From Hydrogenophaga sp. (GTDB lineage Bacteria; Pseudomonadota; Gammaproteobacteria; Burkholderiales; Burkholderiaceae_C), in the NCBI RefSeq assembly GCF_030158645.1, contig NZ_JAOASO010000013.1, positions 1-64,000 on the forward strand: 64,000 nucleotides of DNA, in the 5' to 3' direction. The notes below the pieces were generated by a model, which did no database searches, was not told where the DNA came from, and worked only from the letters and a program-made list of their open reading frames with translations. Shown here piece after piece: positions 27,421 through 35,454 of the stretch (position 1 is its first letter; the number at the start of each line of letters is the position of its first letter). Made by a program: the position numbers and the translations under genes.

Positions 27421-30400
27421 TCAGAGGGCTTCGTCGATCAGCACCAGCACGTTCTGCCCGGCCGACACCGCACCGCCTTGCGCGCACATGAGGCTGTGCA
27501 CCGTGGCGTTGGCAGGTGCAAGCAAGTTGAATTCCATCTTCATGGACTCGATCACCAGCAGCACGTCGCCGGCCTGCACCTGCTGGCCCACGCTCACCGC
27601 CACCTTCCACACGTTGCCCGGCACGCTGGTGGCTAGCACGCGCCCGCCCTCGGGCAGGTCCACCTCGTCGGCCACGCCCGCGCTGGCGGCGGCGTCGTCG
27701 CTGTTGAAGTCGTTTTGCCCGGCGGCCACCCAGCGTTCGCGCTCGGCTTCGAAGGCGGCTTGTTGGGTGGCTTTGAAGGCGCCGATGCTCCCGGCGTTGT
27801 CGGCGAGGAAGCGCCGGTAGTCCTTGAGGCTGAAGGTGCCTTCTTCGGTGCGCAGCGCGTAGCCGCCGTGCGGGAAGTTCGCGCGGATGGTTTTGAGAAC
27901 GTCTTCGCTCACCGGCTCGAAGCGGATCTGGTCGAAGAAGCGCAGCAGCCAGGGCTGTTCGAAGTCGGAGCCCGGTGTGCCGTGGCGCCAGCGGTTCCAC
28001 ATCTGCAGCGTGCGGCCCACGAACTGGTACCCGCCCGGGCCTTCCATGCCGTAGACGCAGAGGTAGGCGCCGCCAATGCCCACGGCGTTCTCGGGCGTCC
28101 AGGTGCGCGCGGGGTTGTACTTGGTGGTCACCAGGCGGTGGCGCGGGTCCAGCGGCGTGGCCACCGGCGCGCCCAGGTACACGTCGCCCAGGCCGAGCAC
28201 GAGGTAGCGCGCGTCGAACACGATCTTGAAGACGTCTTCGATGCTGTCCAGCCCGTTGATGCGGCGGATGAACTCGATGTTGCTCGGGCACCAGGGCGCG
28301 TCCAGCCGCACCGACTGCATGTACTTTTCGATGGCGAGTTTCGTCTGCGGGTCGTCCCAGCTCAGCGGCAGCACCACCGTGCGCGAAGGCACCACCATTT
28401 CGTCCACCGGCGGCAGCGCGTCGTCGACCTCCGCCACGGTGCGCAGCAGTTGTTCGCGCGGCAGCAGGGCCGGATCAAAGTGCACCTGCAGCGAACGGAT
28501 GCCGGGGGTGAGGTCGATCACGCCGTGGAGTTGCTTCTCTTGCAGGCCGTGCAGCAAGGCCTGCACGCGCATGCGCAGTTCCAGGTCCAGCGTGAGCGGG
28601 CCGAACTCGATGAGGATGTAGCGATCACCGGCCTGGCGGATCACGCGGCGCGGGCGGTCGCCTTGCGCTGCGCGGTCGTCGAGGATGGGGCTCAGTGGTG
28701 AGTTGGCCTGTCGGTGAAACCGCACCGTGTCCCCGGGGCGCAGTTGCCCCAGCTTCCACAGCTCGTCGTGCAGCACCACGGCCGGGCACACGAAGCCGCC
28801 CAGGCTCGGGCCGTCGGGGCCGAGGATCACCGGCATGTCGCCGGTGAAGTCGATCGCGCCGATGGCGTAGGCGTTGTCGTGGATGTTCGACGGGTGCAGG
28901 CCGGCCTCGCCGCCGTCGGTGCGCGCCCACTGCGGCTTGGGGCCGATGAGGCGCACGCCGGTGCGGCTGCTGTTGTGGTGGATCTTCCAGTCGGTGCCGA
29001 AGAACATCGTGATGTCGTCGGGCGTGAAGAAGTCGGGCGCGCCGTGCGGGCCGTAGAGGACGTCGATGTCCCAGTGGTTTGAGTAATCGGGGATCACAAC
29101 CTCGGGGGTGGGCGCCTGCTGCGCCGCGCCCGCCAGGTGCAGCACATCGCCCGTGCGCAGATGCCGCCCGGCGTGTCCACCGAACTGGCCGAGCGTGAAG
29201 GTGCTGCGGCTGCCCAGGTACAGCGGCACGTCGAGCCCGCCCGCCACCGCCAGTGCCAAGCGCACACCGTGTTCGCAGCGGCCCACGGCCAACGTGCCGC
29301 CCGCGGGCACGTCAATGGCCTGCCACATCGGCACCACTTCGCCGTTCAGCGTGAGCTTGGCGGGCGCACCCGTCACCGCCACCACCGTGGCGGTGTTGAA
29401 GCGCAGTGTGGGCCCGGCCAGCGTGATCTCCAGCGCGGCGGCGTCGGGTGTGTTGCCCACCAGCGCGTTGGCCGCGCGGTGAGCGTGCATGTCCATGGGG
29501 CCGCTGGGCGGCACGCCCACGTCCCAGTAGCCCTGGCGGCCCGGCCAGTCCTGCACGCTCGTCTGCACACCGGGTTCGATCACATCGATGGTGGCCGGGT
29601 GGTAGGCGAAGGTGGAGAGAAACCGCGTGACCTGCCTACCCTCGCGGAACACCGGGTCGCGCACCACCTGGCGCAGGTAGCCCAGGTTGGTTTCGATGCC
29701 GGCCAGGCGCGTGGCGTCCAGCGCGTCTTCCATCTTGGTCAGCGCTTCGTCGCGCGTGTCGGCGGTGACGATCAGCTTGGCCAGCATGGGGTCGTACCAG
29801 GCGGGCACCTCAGTGCCGCGCTCCACCCAGCTGTCCACCCGCGCATCGGTGGGAAACACCACCTCGGTGAGCAGGCCCGCGCTCGGCTGGAAGTTCTTTG
29901 CCGGGTCTTCGGCGTACAGCCGCACCTGAATCGACGCGCCCTTGGGTGAGGGTTGCAGCGTGTGCAGTGGCGGCAGGTCGCCGGCCGCGAGCTGCAGCAT
30001 CCACGCCACCAGGTCCACACCGCACACCTGCTCGGTCACGCCGTGTTCCACCTGCAGGCGGGTGTTCACTTCGAGGAAATAGAACGCACCGGTGGACGCG
30101 TCGTAGACGAACTCCACCGTGCCGGCCGAGCGGTAGTTCACCGCCTGGGCCAGCCGCACGGCGGTGGCGTGCAGCTCGCTGCGCTGCGCGTCGCTCAGGC
30201 CCGGCGCGGGGGTTTCTTCAATCACCTTCTGGTTGCGCCGCTGCACCGAACAGTCGCGCTCGCCCAGGGCGATCACACCGCCTGCGCCGTCGCCGAACAC
30301 CTGCACCTCGATGTGCCGCGCCTGCTCCACGTATTTTTCGATGAACAGGCCCGCGTCCTTGAAGTTGGCCTGCGCCATGCGCCCGACCGAGTCGAAGGCG

Positions 30401-30933
30401 TCGGTGAGTTCGGTCGCGTTCCCCACCAGCCGCATGCCGATGCCGCCGCCGCCCGCCGTGCTCTTGAGCATCACCGGAAAGCCCACGCGCGCCGCTTCGC
30501 TCTGCGCCTGCGCCACGTCGGTCAACAGGCCGGAGCCCGGCAGCAGCGGCACGCCCCGCTGCTCGGCTAGAGCGCGTGCCGTGTGCTTGAGGCCGAAGGC
30601 GCGCATCTGCGCGGGCGCAGGGCCGATGAAGGCGATACCCGCGGCTTCGCACGCTTCGGCAAACGCCGGGTTCTCGGAGAGGAAACCATAGCCAGGGTGG
30701 ATGGCTTGCGCGCCGCAGTCTTTCGCAATCTGCAGGATGCGGTCGGCACGCAAGTAGCTCTCGGCCGCCGGGGCCGGGCCCAGCACATACGCCTCGTCGG
30801 CCTCGCGCACATGGCGGGCCTGCGCATCGGCTTCGGAGTACACGGCCACGCTCTGCACGCCCAGGGTTTTGAGCGTGCGGATGATGCGGCAGGCGATGGC
30901 GCCGCGGTTGGCAATCAGGACCTTGCTGAACAT
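27421..30933 (-). CDS. uca: Biotin-dependent urea/guanidine carboxylase
   Basis: 1170 residues with domains in order: biotin carboxylase/ATP-grasp (1-450), KipI/KipA-like carboxyltransferase halves (about 480-1060) and a biotinyl domain whose acceptor Lys is K1132 in [10 protein letters not shown]. It makes carboxyguanidine (or allophanate from urea) with ATP and bicarbonate. The guanidine-I riboswitch ahead of the operon and the two UAAP genes indicate guanidine as the physiological substrate; enzymes of this family from such operons are reported to prefer guanidine. It is separate from atzF, not fused as in yeast urea amidolyase. Confidence 0.93.
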   Translation of the reverse strand: MFSKVLIANRGAIACRIIRTLKTLGVQSVAVYSEADAQARHVREADEAYVLGPAPAAESYLRADRILQIAKDCGAQAIHPGYGFLSENPAFAEACEAAGIAFIGPAPAQMRAFGLKHTARALAEQRGVPLLPGSGLLTDVAQAQSEAARVGFPVMLKSTAGGGGIGMRLVGNATELTDAFDSVGRMAQANFKDAGLFIEKYVEQARHIEVQVFGDGAGGVIALGERDCSVQRRNQKVIEETPAPGLSDAQRSELHATAVRLAQAVNYRSAGTVEFVYDASTGAFYFLEVNTRLQVEHGVTEQVCGVDLVAWMLQLAAGDLPPLHTLQPSPKGASIQVRLYAEDPAKNFQPSAGLLTEVVFPTDARVDSWVERGTEVPAWYDPMLAKLIVTADTRDEALTKMEDALDATRLAGIETNLGYLRQVVRDPVFREGRQVTRFLSTFAYHPATIDVIEPGVQTSVQDWPGRQGYWDVGVPPSGPMDMHAHRAANALVGNTPDAAALEITLAGPTLRFNTATVVAVTGAPAKLTLNGEVVPMWQAIDVPAGGTLAVGRCEHGVRLALAVAGGLDVPLYLGSRSTFTLGQFGGHAGRHLRTGDVLHLAGAAQQAPTPEVVIPDYSNHWDIDVLYGPHGAPDFFTPDDITMFFGTDWKIHHNSSRTGVRLIGPKPQWARTDGGEAGLHPSNIHDNAYAIGAIDFTGDMPVILGPDGPSLGGFVCPAVVLHDELWKLGQLRPGDTVRFHRQANSPLSPILDDRAAQGDRPRRVIRQAGDRYILIEFGPLTLDLELRMRVQALLHGLQEKQLHGVIDLTPGIRSLQVHFDPALLPREQLLRTVAEVDDALPPVDEMVVPSRTVVLPLSWDDPQTKLAIEKYMQSVRLDAPWCPSNIEFIRRINGLDSIEDVFKIVFDARYLVLGLGDVYLGAPVATPLDPRHRLVTTKYNPARTWTPENAVGIGGAYLCVYGMEGPGGYQFVGRTLQMWNRWRHGTPGSDFEQPWLLRFFDQIRFEPVSEDVLKTIRANFPHGGYALRTEEGTFSLKDYRRFLADNAGSIGAFKATQQAAFEAERERWVAAGQNDFNSDDAAASAGVADEVDLPEGGRVLATSVPGNVWKVAVSVGQQVQAGDVLLVIESMKMEFNLLAPANATVHSLMCAQGGAVSAGQNVLVLIDEAL

Positions 30934-30985
30934 GGGTGGAACCTTGGATCGAAGAGGGCAGGCCGTCCTGCGAAAGGGTCACGCG

Positions 30986-31005
30986 GCAGCGGGTCGTCCC
31001 GCTGC
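30986..31005 (-). other. Intercistronic RNA hairpin between UAAP2 and carboxylase genes
   Basis: GCAGCGGG (30986-30993) and CCCGCTGC (30998-31005) form a perfect 8-bp stem with a 4-base loop in the 88-bp gap before the carboxylase start codon. There is no T-run, so an mRNA-stability or processing role is more likely than termination. Confidence 0.5.
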
Positions 31006-31021
31006 GCGCATCGGCGAAGGT

Positions 31022-31687
31022 TCAAGCCGGGTTCCACACGAGGAGCTGGATGGGCGTGGGGTTGTAGGCATTGCACGGGTTGTTCAGTTGCGGGCAGTTG
31101 CTGATCAGCACCCACACGTCCATGTCGGCGCGCATCTCCACGTACTTGCCCGGGCCCGACACGCCGTCTTCAAAACTCAGCGCGCCGTCGGCTGTCACCG
31201 GCACGTTCATGAAGAAGTTGATGTTGGGCACCAGGTCGCGTTTGCCCAGGCCCACGTCGGCGTGTTGCAGGGCGATCAGGTAGTTGTCGCGGCAGCTGTG
31301 CATGAACTTCTTCTGCAGCGCGTAGCGCACGGTGTTGCTCTCGGCCGCGCAGGCGCCGCCCAGCGTGTCGTGGCGGCCGCAGGTGTCGGCCACGATGGTG
31401 AGCATGGCGCTGCCGTCGTTGCTGCGGATCACCGAACCCGTGGTGAGGTAGATGCCACCCTGGCGCTGCATGGTGTTGGTGGCGCTGTAGTGCTCGGCTG
31501 GGTCGTGGCGGTTGTAGAACAGCACATCGGCCGCCTGGTTGCCCTCCAGGTCGACGATGCGCAGCGTCTGCCCACGCTTCACTTCAAACAGGATGGGCTC
31601 GCCCGCCGGGTGGCGCTGGTCCATCACGGCGTGGGCCGGGTCGAGGCTGCTCTCCAGGATGCGGATGTCGGTGGCTTCGGTGTTCAT
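31022..31687 (-). CDS. Urea-amidolyase-associated protein UAAP2, carboxyguanidine deiminase subunit
   Basis: 221 residues, DUF1989 family. It carries ADTCGRHDTLGGAC and MHSCRDN, Cys/His motifs that look like a zinc or catalytic site. Together with the neighbouring UAAP1 it corresponds to the CgiAB heterodimer, which removes ammonia from carboxyguanidine to give allophanate. The name urea-associated is historical. Start at 31687 (MNTEATDIR) is used; upstream residues in the open frame are not conserved. The gene follows UAAP1 by 10 bp. Confidence 0.88.
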   Translation of the reverse strand: MNTEATDIRILESSLDPAHAVMDQRHPAGEPILFEVKRGQTLRIVDLEGNQAADVLFYNRHDPAEHYSATNTMQRQGGIYLTTGSVIRSNDGSAMLTIVADTCGRHDTLGGACAAESNTVRYALQKKFMHSCRDNYLIALQHADVGLGKRDLVPNINFFMNVPVTADGALSFEDGVSGPGKYVEMRADMDVWVLISNCPQLNNPCNAYNPTPIQLLVWNPA

Positions 31688-31697
31688 CGGGGGCTCC

Positions 31698-32531
31698 TCA
31701 CAGGTACAGCATGTCGGTGTTGTGCAGGGCGCGCGCGTTCTCCGGGCGGAAGGCGCGGCACGCATCGTTCGCCGGCGCAGCGCCGCAGCGCCAGGCCAGC
31801 AAACCCACCTTCTTGGGCGCGTAGGTGGGCGCGGTGTCCAGCCCGTGCGGCGCGGTGCTCATGGCCAGGATTACGTCCATGTCGAAGCGCAGTTCCACAA
31901 AGTCGCCGGCTTTGGCGTGGTCCGGCACAAAGGCAAAGCGCCCCTGTGCGTCCACACCCACCTTGCTGAACAGGTTCACCGGCGCGATCAGATCGCGCTT
32001 GGTAAGGCCGTACTTGCCGATCTCGATCAGCAGGCCGTCTTTGCCCGAACGGTGCATGGCGTTGCGCGCGTGCTCGTAGCGCTTCTCACCGTATTTCTGC
32101 TGCATCAGCTCGGCATCGAGCAGGGCGCCCAGCGGGTCGTGCCAGCCCAGGCTGTCGGCCGTGAAGCTGGCCATGCTGCGGCCCATGTCGCTCATGAGCA
32201 CATGGCCCTGGGTGTAGTGCGCCGTGTGCTGCGCCTTCAGGCTGTCGGGCATGTTGTAGCGCTCCAGCTTTTCCAACGCGGAATACAGCACCAGGCTCAC
32301 GTTGGCCCCGGCCTCCAGCGCCACAAAGCGGATGGCGCTGCCGCGCGGCATGCGCCAGCTCCAGTGGCTGCCGCCGGGCACCACCTCGCTCCACATGGCT
32401 TTGGCGGTGTCCACGCCTTGCAGCGCCGCGGCGGGGAAGCGCTGCCACAGCGCGGGGGTGTCCACGGGCGCGGCCGGCGGCGGGTTGGGCGGAACCACGG
32501 TGAGCGGGTCTGCGATGTCTTGTGGGTTCAT
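31698..32531 (-). CDS. Urea-amidolyase-associated protein UAAP1, carboxyguanidine deiminase subunit
   Basis: 277 residues, DUF1989 family and paralogous to UAAP2. It keeps the fold marker SLGWHDPLGA but has Ser and Trp in place of the Cys and Arg of the paralogue's CGRHD motif, so this subunit may be structural or contribute only part of the active site. Pro-rich N-terminal 25 residues are variable. Expected to pair with UAAP2 as CgiAB. It lies between the ABC ATPase gene and UAAP2 in the operon. Confidence 0.87.
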   Translation of the reverse strand: MNPQDIADPLTVVPPNPPPAAPVDTPALWQRFPAAALQGVDTAKAMWSEVVPGGSHWSWRMPRGSAIRFVALEAGANVSLVLYSALEKLERYNMPDSLKAQHTAHYTQGHVLMSDMGRSMASFTADSLGWHDPLGALLDAELMQQKYGEKRYEHARNAMHRSGKDGLLIEIGKYGLTKRDLIAPVNLFSKVGVDAQGRFAFVPDHAKAGDFVELRFDMDVILAMSTAPHGLDTAPTYAPKKVGLLAWRCGAAPANDACRAFRPENARALHNTDMLYL

Positions 32532-32550
32532 GTGGTGTCTCCTTGAAAAA

Positions 32551-33396
32551 TCAAACGCCCACGCCCGAGAGGCGTTGCAGCTGTTCCAGATCGGTCTTCA
32601 TGCCCGAGGTCTCGCGGATGCGTTCCAGGATGTCGCGCTTGAGCTGCACAAACGCGGGCTCGTGCTTGAGGTCTTGCACGCGCTCGTCGCCAAAAGGAAC
32701 GTCGTAAATGGTGTCGATGCGGCCCGGGCGCGGCGCCATCAACACCACGCGGGAGCCCAGGTAGAGCGCTTCTTCCACGTCGTGCGTGACGAATACGATG
32801 GTGGCTTTCTCCAGCTTGTGCACGTAGCGGATCAGGTCGTGCATCACCTCGCGGGTTTGCGCGTCGAGCGCGCCAAACGGTTCGTCCATCAGCACCACGT
32901 CGGGGCGGCCCATGAGCGCGCGCGCAATCGCCACGCGCTGCTGCATGCCGCCCGAGAGCTGGTTGGGCCAGGCGTTGGCCACGGGCTGCAGACCCATCAG
33001 GCGCAGCAATGCGTCGGCGCGCCCTGATGCGGCTTCCACATCGCTCGAGCTGCTGCCGTCGGTGTGGGCCTTGAGCCGGCGGCAGAACTTGATGTTCTCC
33101 ATCACCGTCATCCAGGGGTAGAGGCTGTAGTGCTGGAACACCATGGCGCGGTCGATGCCCGGGCCGTCCACCGCGCGGCCGTCCACCAGCAGGTCGCCAC
33201 TGGTTTGGGTTTCCAGCCCGCCGATGGTGCGCAGCAGCGTGGACTTGCCGCAGCCCGACGCACCCACGAAGGTGACGAACTCGTTCTCGCCGATGTCGAG
33301 GTTGATGCCTTCCAGCGCGTTGATGGCGGCGCCGTCAAACCGCTTGGTGAGGCTGCGGATGACGATCTTGGGCAGGGGAACGTGGGCGGTGCTCAT
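32551..33396 (-). CDS. ABC transporter ATP-binding protein, nitrate/taurine/guanidine type
   Basis: 281 residues. Walker [10 protein letters not shown], signature LSGGMQQR, Walker [13 protein letters not shown] and H-loop [11 protein letters not shown] place it in the SsuB/TauB/NrtD group. A 15-residue Ser-rich insertion ([15 protein letters not shown]) lies between the Q-loop and the signature. Together with the next permease it should import guanidine or a related cation for the downstream enzymes. The permease stop is 4 bp away. Confidence 0.88.
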   Translation of the reverse strand: MSTAHVPLPKIVIRSLTKRFDGAAINALEGINLDIGENEFVTFVGASGCGKSTLLRTIGGLETQTSGDLLVDGRAVDGPGIDRAMVFQHYSLYPWMTVMENIKFCRRLKAHTDGSSSSDVEAASGRADALLRLMGLQPVANAWPNQLSGGMQQRVAIARALMGRPDVVLMDEPFGALDAQTREVMHDLIRYVHKLEKATIVFVTHDVEEALYLGSRVVLMAPRPGRIDTIYDVPFGDERVQDLKHEPAFVQLKRDILERIRETSGMKTDLEQLQRLSGVGV

Positions 33397-33400
33397 GGCT

Positions 33401-34261
33401 TCAGCCTTTCAGGTAGAGCCAGGGGAACGCACGTCGATGCCCCCAGCGAAACAGCTGGTCGGTGACCAAGCCGATGAGGCCGATGACGATGATCCCGGCG
33501 AAGATGGTGTCGGTCTGCAGGAAGCGCTGCGCGCGCAGGATCGCGTAGCCCAGGCCCGAGTTGGCGGCCACCAGCTCGGCCACCACGAGGTACGTCCAGG
33601 CCCAGCCCATGGTGATGCGCAAGGTGTCCATGAGCGCGGGCTTGGCGCTTGGCAAGATCACCTTTTCAATCAGTTCGCTGCGGCTGGCGCCCATGGTCTG
33701 CGCCGCTTCCACCTGCGCGGCCGGCACGCGGCGCACGTCTTCGGCCACCATCAGCACCATCTGGAAAAAGGTGCCGATGAAGATGATGGCGATCTTCGAA
33801 CCCTCGCCAATGCCCACCCACAGCATCACCAGCGGAATGAAAGCCACCGCCGGCATGTAGCGGATGAAATCGGTCAGCGGCTCCAGCAGCGCCTGCACCG
33901 AGCGGAACGAACCGATCAACAAGCCCAGCGGCAGCGCAATCACCGCCGAGAGCACAAAACCCGCCACCACGCGGTAAGTGCTGATGCCCATGTCTTCAAA
34001 GAGCCCCGTCTCGGTGGCCCAGGTCCAGGTCTTGGCCAGCACCGCCAGCGGCGTGGGCATGAACACCGGGTCGATCCCGCCCCAGATGCCGACCGCCGCC
34101 CAAAGCACCAAAGGTGTGAACAAACCGGTGAGCGCAAGCACCCAATAGGTGCGCCGCGAGATGCCGGCGCGCACGATGAACAGGTTGGAGCGTTTCCTGG
34201 GCCGGGTGGGTGCACCAACAGCGCGCGGCGCCGTGGCGGGGGGGGCAAGAGGCAAGGACAT
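33401..34261 (-). CDS. ABC transporter permease, SsuC/TauC type
   Basis: 286 residues with about six membrane helices and the binding-protein-dependent transport motif (EAAQTMGASRSELIEKVILP) that docks the ATPase. First gene of the guanidine operon. I chose ATG 34261, preceded by AGGAG at 34268-34272; an upstream in-frame ATG at 34351 would lie within the riboswitch leader. No substrate-binding protein gene is next to it, although this transporter class needs one; it must be encoded elsewhere. Confidence 0.87.
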   Translation of the reverse strand: MSLPLAPPATAPRAVGAPTRPRKRSNLFIVRAGISRRTYWVLALTGLFTPLVLWAAVGIWGGIDPVFMPTPLAVLAKTWTWATETGLFEDMGISTYRVVAGFVLSAVIALPLGLLIGSFRSVQALLEPLTDFIRYMPAVAFIPLVMLWVGIGEGSKIAIIFIGTFFQMVLMVAEDVRRVPAAQVEAAQTMGASRSELIEKVILPSAKPALMDTLRITMGWAWTYLVVAELVAANSGLGYAILRAQRFLQTDTIFAGIIVIGLIGLVTDQLFRWGHRRAFPWLYLKG

Positions 34262-34278
34262 GCGGGGCTCCTGAGCGG

Positions 34279-34338
34279 GGGACAAAAGGCGGAGAGGCAT
34301 GGGCTTTGCAGCGCAAGCGTCTCCCGGGCTTTTGTCCC
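34279..34338 (-). promoter_or_regulatory. Predicted expression platform of the guanidine riboswitch
   Basis: On the RNA (minus strand) GGGACAAAAG (34329-34338), which is the 3' conserved part of the aptamer, is perfectly complementary to CTTTTGTCCC (34279-34288); GGAGA (34320-34324) also pairs with TCTCC (34291-34295). This long hairpin would replace aptamer stem P1 and ends 6 nt before the AGGAG ribosome binding site. It lacks a U-run, so control of translation or Rho access is more likely than intrinsic termination. Confidence 0.6.
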
Positions 34339-34425
34339 TCCGTGGAACCACGCGATGGTGGCCGACTGCTCTCGGACCAGACAGCTCAGTTCGGCAAGCG
34401 ATCTGAGCCCGGAACCCTAGCGGTC
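34318..34425 (-). ncRNA. Guanidine-I riboswitch (ykkC class)
   Basis: The minus strand carries the conserved blocks in order: CTAGGGTTCCG (34410-34420), CTGGTCCGAGAG (about 34369-34380) and GGGACAAAAGCCCGGGAGA (34320-34338). Stem P1 pairs CCGGGCT (34406-34412) with AGCCCGG (34324-34330). These match the ykkC family as remembered. It senses free guanidinium and turns on downstream genes; its place in front of the carboxylase/UAAP/ABC operon is the classic one. Confidence 0.93.
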
Positions 34426-34473
34426 TTCAAGGCTGGCGTGTGCTGGGCACAGCGCCTCTCTGGGTCAGGATGC

Positions 34474-34489
34474 AGCAACTTCAGTGCCA
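34474..34489 (-). promoter_or_regulatory. Sigma-54 promoter of the guanidine operon
   Basis: On the minus strand TGGCACTGAAGTTGCT matches the -24/-12 consensus (TGGCAC, five bases, TTGC) at every conserved position except the G after TGGCAC. GG and GC are exactly 10 bp apart. Transcription would begin near 34463, about 40 nt before the riboswitch. This implies nitrogen-limitation (NtrC-type) control on top of guanidine sensing. Confidence 0.75.
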
Positions 34490-34560
34490 ACCCAGCTGTC
34501 GCGTGCAGGGTTGGGTGGTTCGCGGGCATCGCGCGCTGGTCCGCAGCCGGTCTTTGTGGG

Positions 34561-34578
34561 CCGTGAACTCCATCACGG
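34561..34578. promoter_or_regulatory. Inverted repeat between two divergent sigma-54 promoters
   Basis: CCGTGA (34561-34566) and TCACGG (34573-34578) are a perfect dyad with a 6-bp spacer. It lies 72 bp upstream of the guanidine promoter's -24 and 96 bp upstream of the PEP-CTERM gene's -24, normal distances for an enhancer-binding activator. It does not resemble a strong NtrC site; which activator binds is unknown. Confidence 0.4.
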
Positions 34579-34673
34579 TGGCTGATTCGCTTACTGTCGG
34601 GATCGTTTACACGCTGACGTTCGGACCCGAGAGAAATCCCGGAAGTCCATTGATTCATATGGATAAATCTATC

Positions 34674-34689
34674 CGGCACAGAACCTGCA
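34674..34689 (+). promoter_or_regulatory. Candidate sigma-54 promoter of the PEP-CTERM gene
   Basis: CGGCACAGAACCTGCA keeps GG and GC at the required 10-bp spacing and most of the -24/-12 consensus. Start of transcription would be near 34701, 37 bp before the ATG. An overlapping dyad GGATA/TATCC (34661-34674) may be an operator. PEP-CTERM genes in related bacteria are activated by PrsK/PrsR, a sigma-54-dependent system. Confidence 0.55.
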
Positions 34690-34737
34690 TAGTGATTAAC
34701 ATCTAGGCACAAATCAACCCAGTTGGATACAGTTCAC

Positions 34738-35382
34738 ATGACGTTCAATTTCAAGCACGCGGTCGCCACCCTTTCCCTGGCCGCAGCCGCGCTGGTCCCC
34801 GTGGCTGCTTTCGCCGCGCCCATCTCCATCTTCAACACCGGCGTCAACGCCGCAGGCGTCGGTCTGGGTGGTTTGGCGCTCGGCGGTTCGGACACGCACT
34901 ACACCATCGGCCTGAGCACGGCACCGATCGTGGTGACCAACGCCGCCTACGTGGCCAACAACGCCACGTCGCAGTGGATCTGGGCCAACAACGCGCAAGG
35001 CAACCAGACCTACACCTTCACCACCACCTTCGACCTGACCGGCCTGAACGCCAGCACCGCTGTGCTGAACGGCTTGTGGGGCGCTGACAACCAGGGCCTG
35101 GACATTCTGCTGAACGGCGTGAGCACCGGCGACGAACTGATGGGCGTGGTGGTGCAGAACTTCAACCAGTTGCACGCCTTCACGCTCGACAGTGGTTTCG
35201 TCGCTGGCTTGAACACGCTGTCTTTCGTGATCCAGAACAACGGTGGTCCTGGCGCCTTCCGCGCCCAGTTCGTGGGCACCGCTGACCTGGCATCGAGCGA
35301 AGTGCCCGAGCCGGGCACGCTGGCCCTGGTGGCTGTGGCCCTGTTGGCCGCCGGTGCCCTGCGCCGCCGCAACGCCATCTGA
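34738..35382 (+). CDS. PEP-CTERM sorting-domain exported protein
   Basis: 214 residues. Signal peptide to about residue 28 (cleavage after AFAA), a beta-rich, Asn/Gly/Thr-rich body with no Cys, and the C-terminal sorting tripartite signal: VPEPGTLALVAVALL, a hydrophobic helix, then RRRNAI. Exosortase (EpsH/XrtA) cleaves such tails and links the protein to the exopolysaccharide or cell surface. No exosortase gene is in the window. Start ATG 34738; a TTG at 34723 would add five residues. The mature domain is not one I recognise. A hairpin terminator follows. Confidence 0.9.
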   Translation: MTFNFKHAVATLSLAAAALVPVAAFAAPISIFNTGVNAAGVGLGGLALGGSDTHYTIGLSTAPIVVTNAAYVANNATSQWIWANNAQGNQTYTFTTTFDLTGLNASTAVLNGLWGADNQGLDILLNGVSTGDELMGVVVQNFNQLHAFTLDSGFVAGLNTLSFVIQNNGGPGAFRAQFVGTADLASSEVPEPGTLALVAVALLAAGALRRRNAI

Positions 35383-35402
35383 TCGGTGTTCGTCGACTGA
35401 AC

Positions 35403-35427
35403 AACGGGGGCTTCGGCCCCCGTTTGC
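35403..35427 (+). terminator. Terminator after the PEP-CTERM gene
   Basis: AACGGGGGC (35403-35411) pairs with GCCCCCGTT (35416-35424) around a TTCG tetraloop, with a short T-run. Very stable hairpin; lies between two convergent genes and could serve both. Confidence 0.8.
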
Positions 35428-35454
35428 ATGGGTTGACGGGTTTCGTCTCGACCC

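Noticed and set aside
27395-28291. Upstream extension of allophanate hydrolase into the carboxylase gene
   Set aside because: It is an out-of-frame reading of the biotin carboxylase gene; a proper ribosome site precedes the ATG at 27394.
34277-34296. Plus-strand GGGACAAAAG resembling a second ykkC element
   Set aside because: It is the complement of the expression-platform arm on the minus strand; no other ykkC blocks accompany it on the plus strand.
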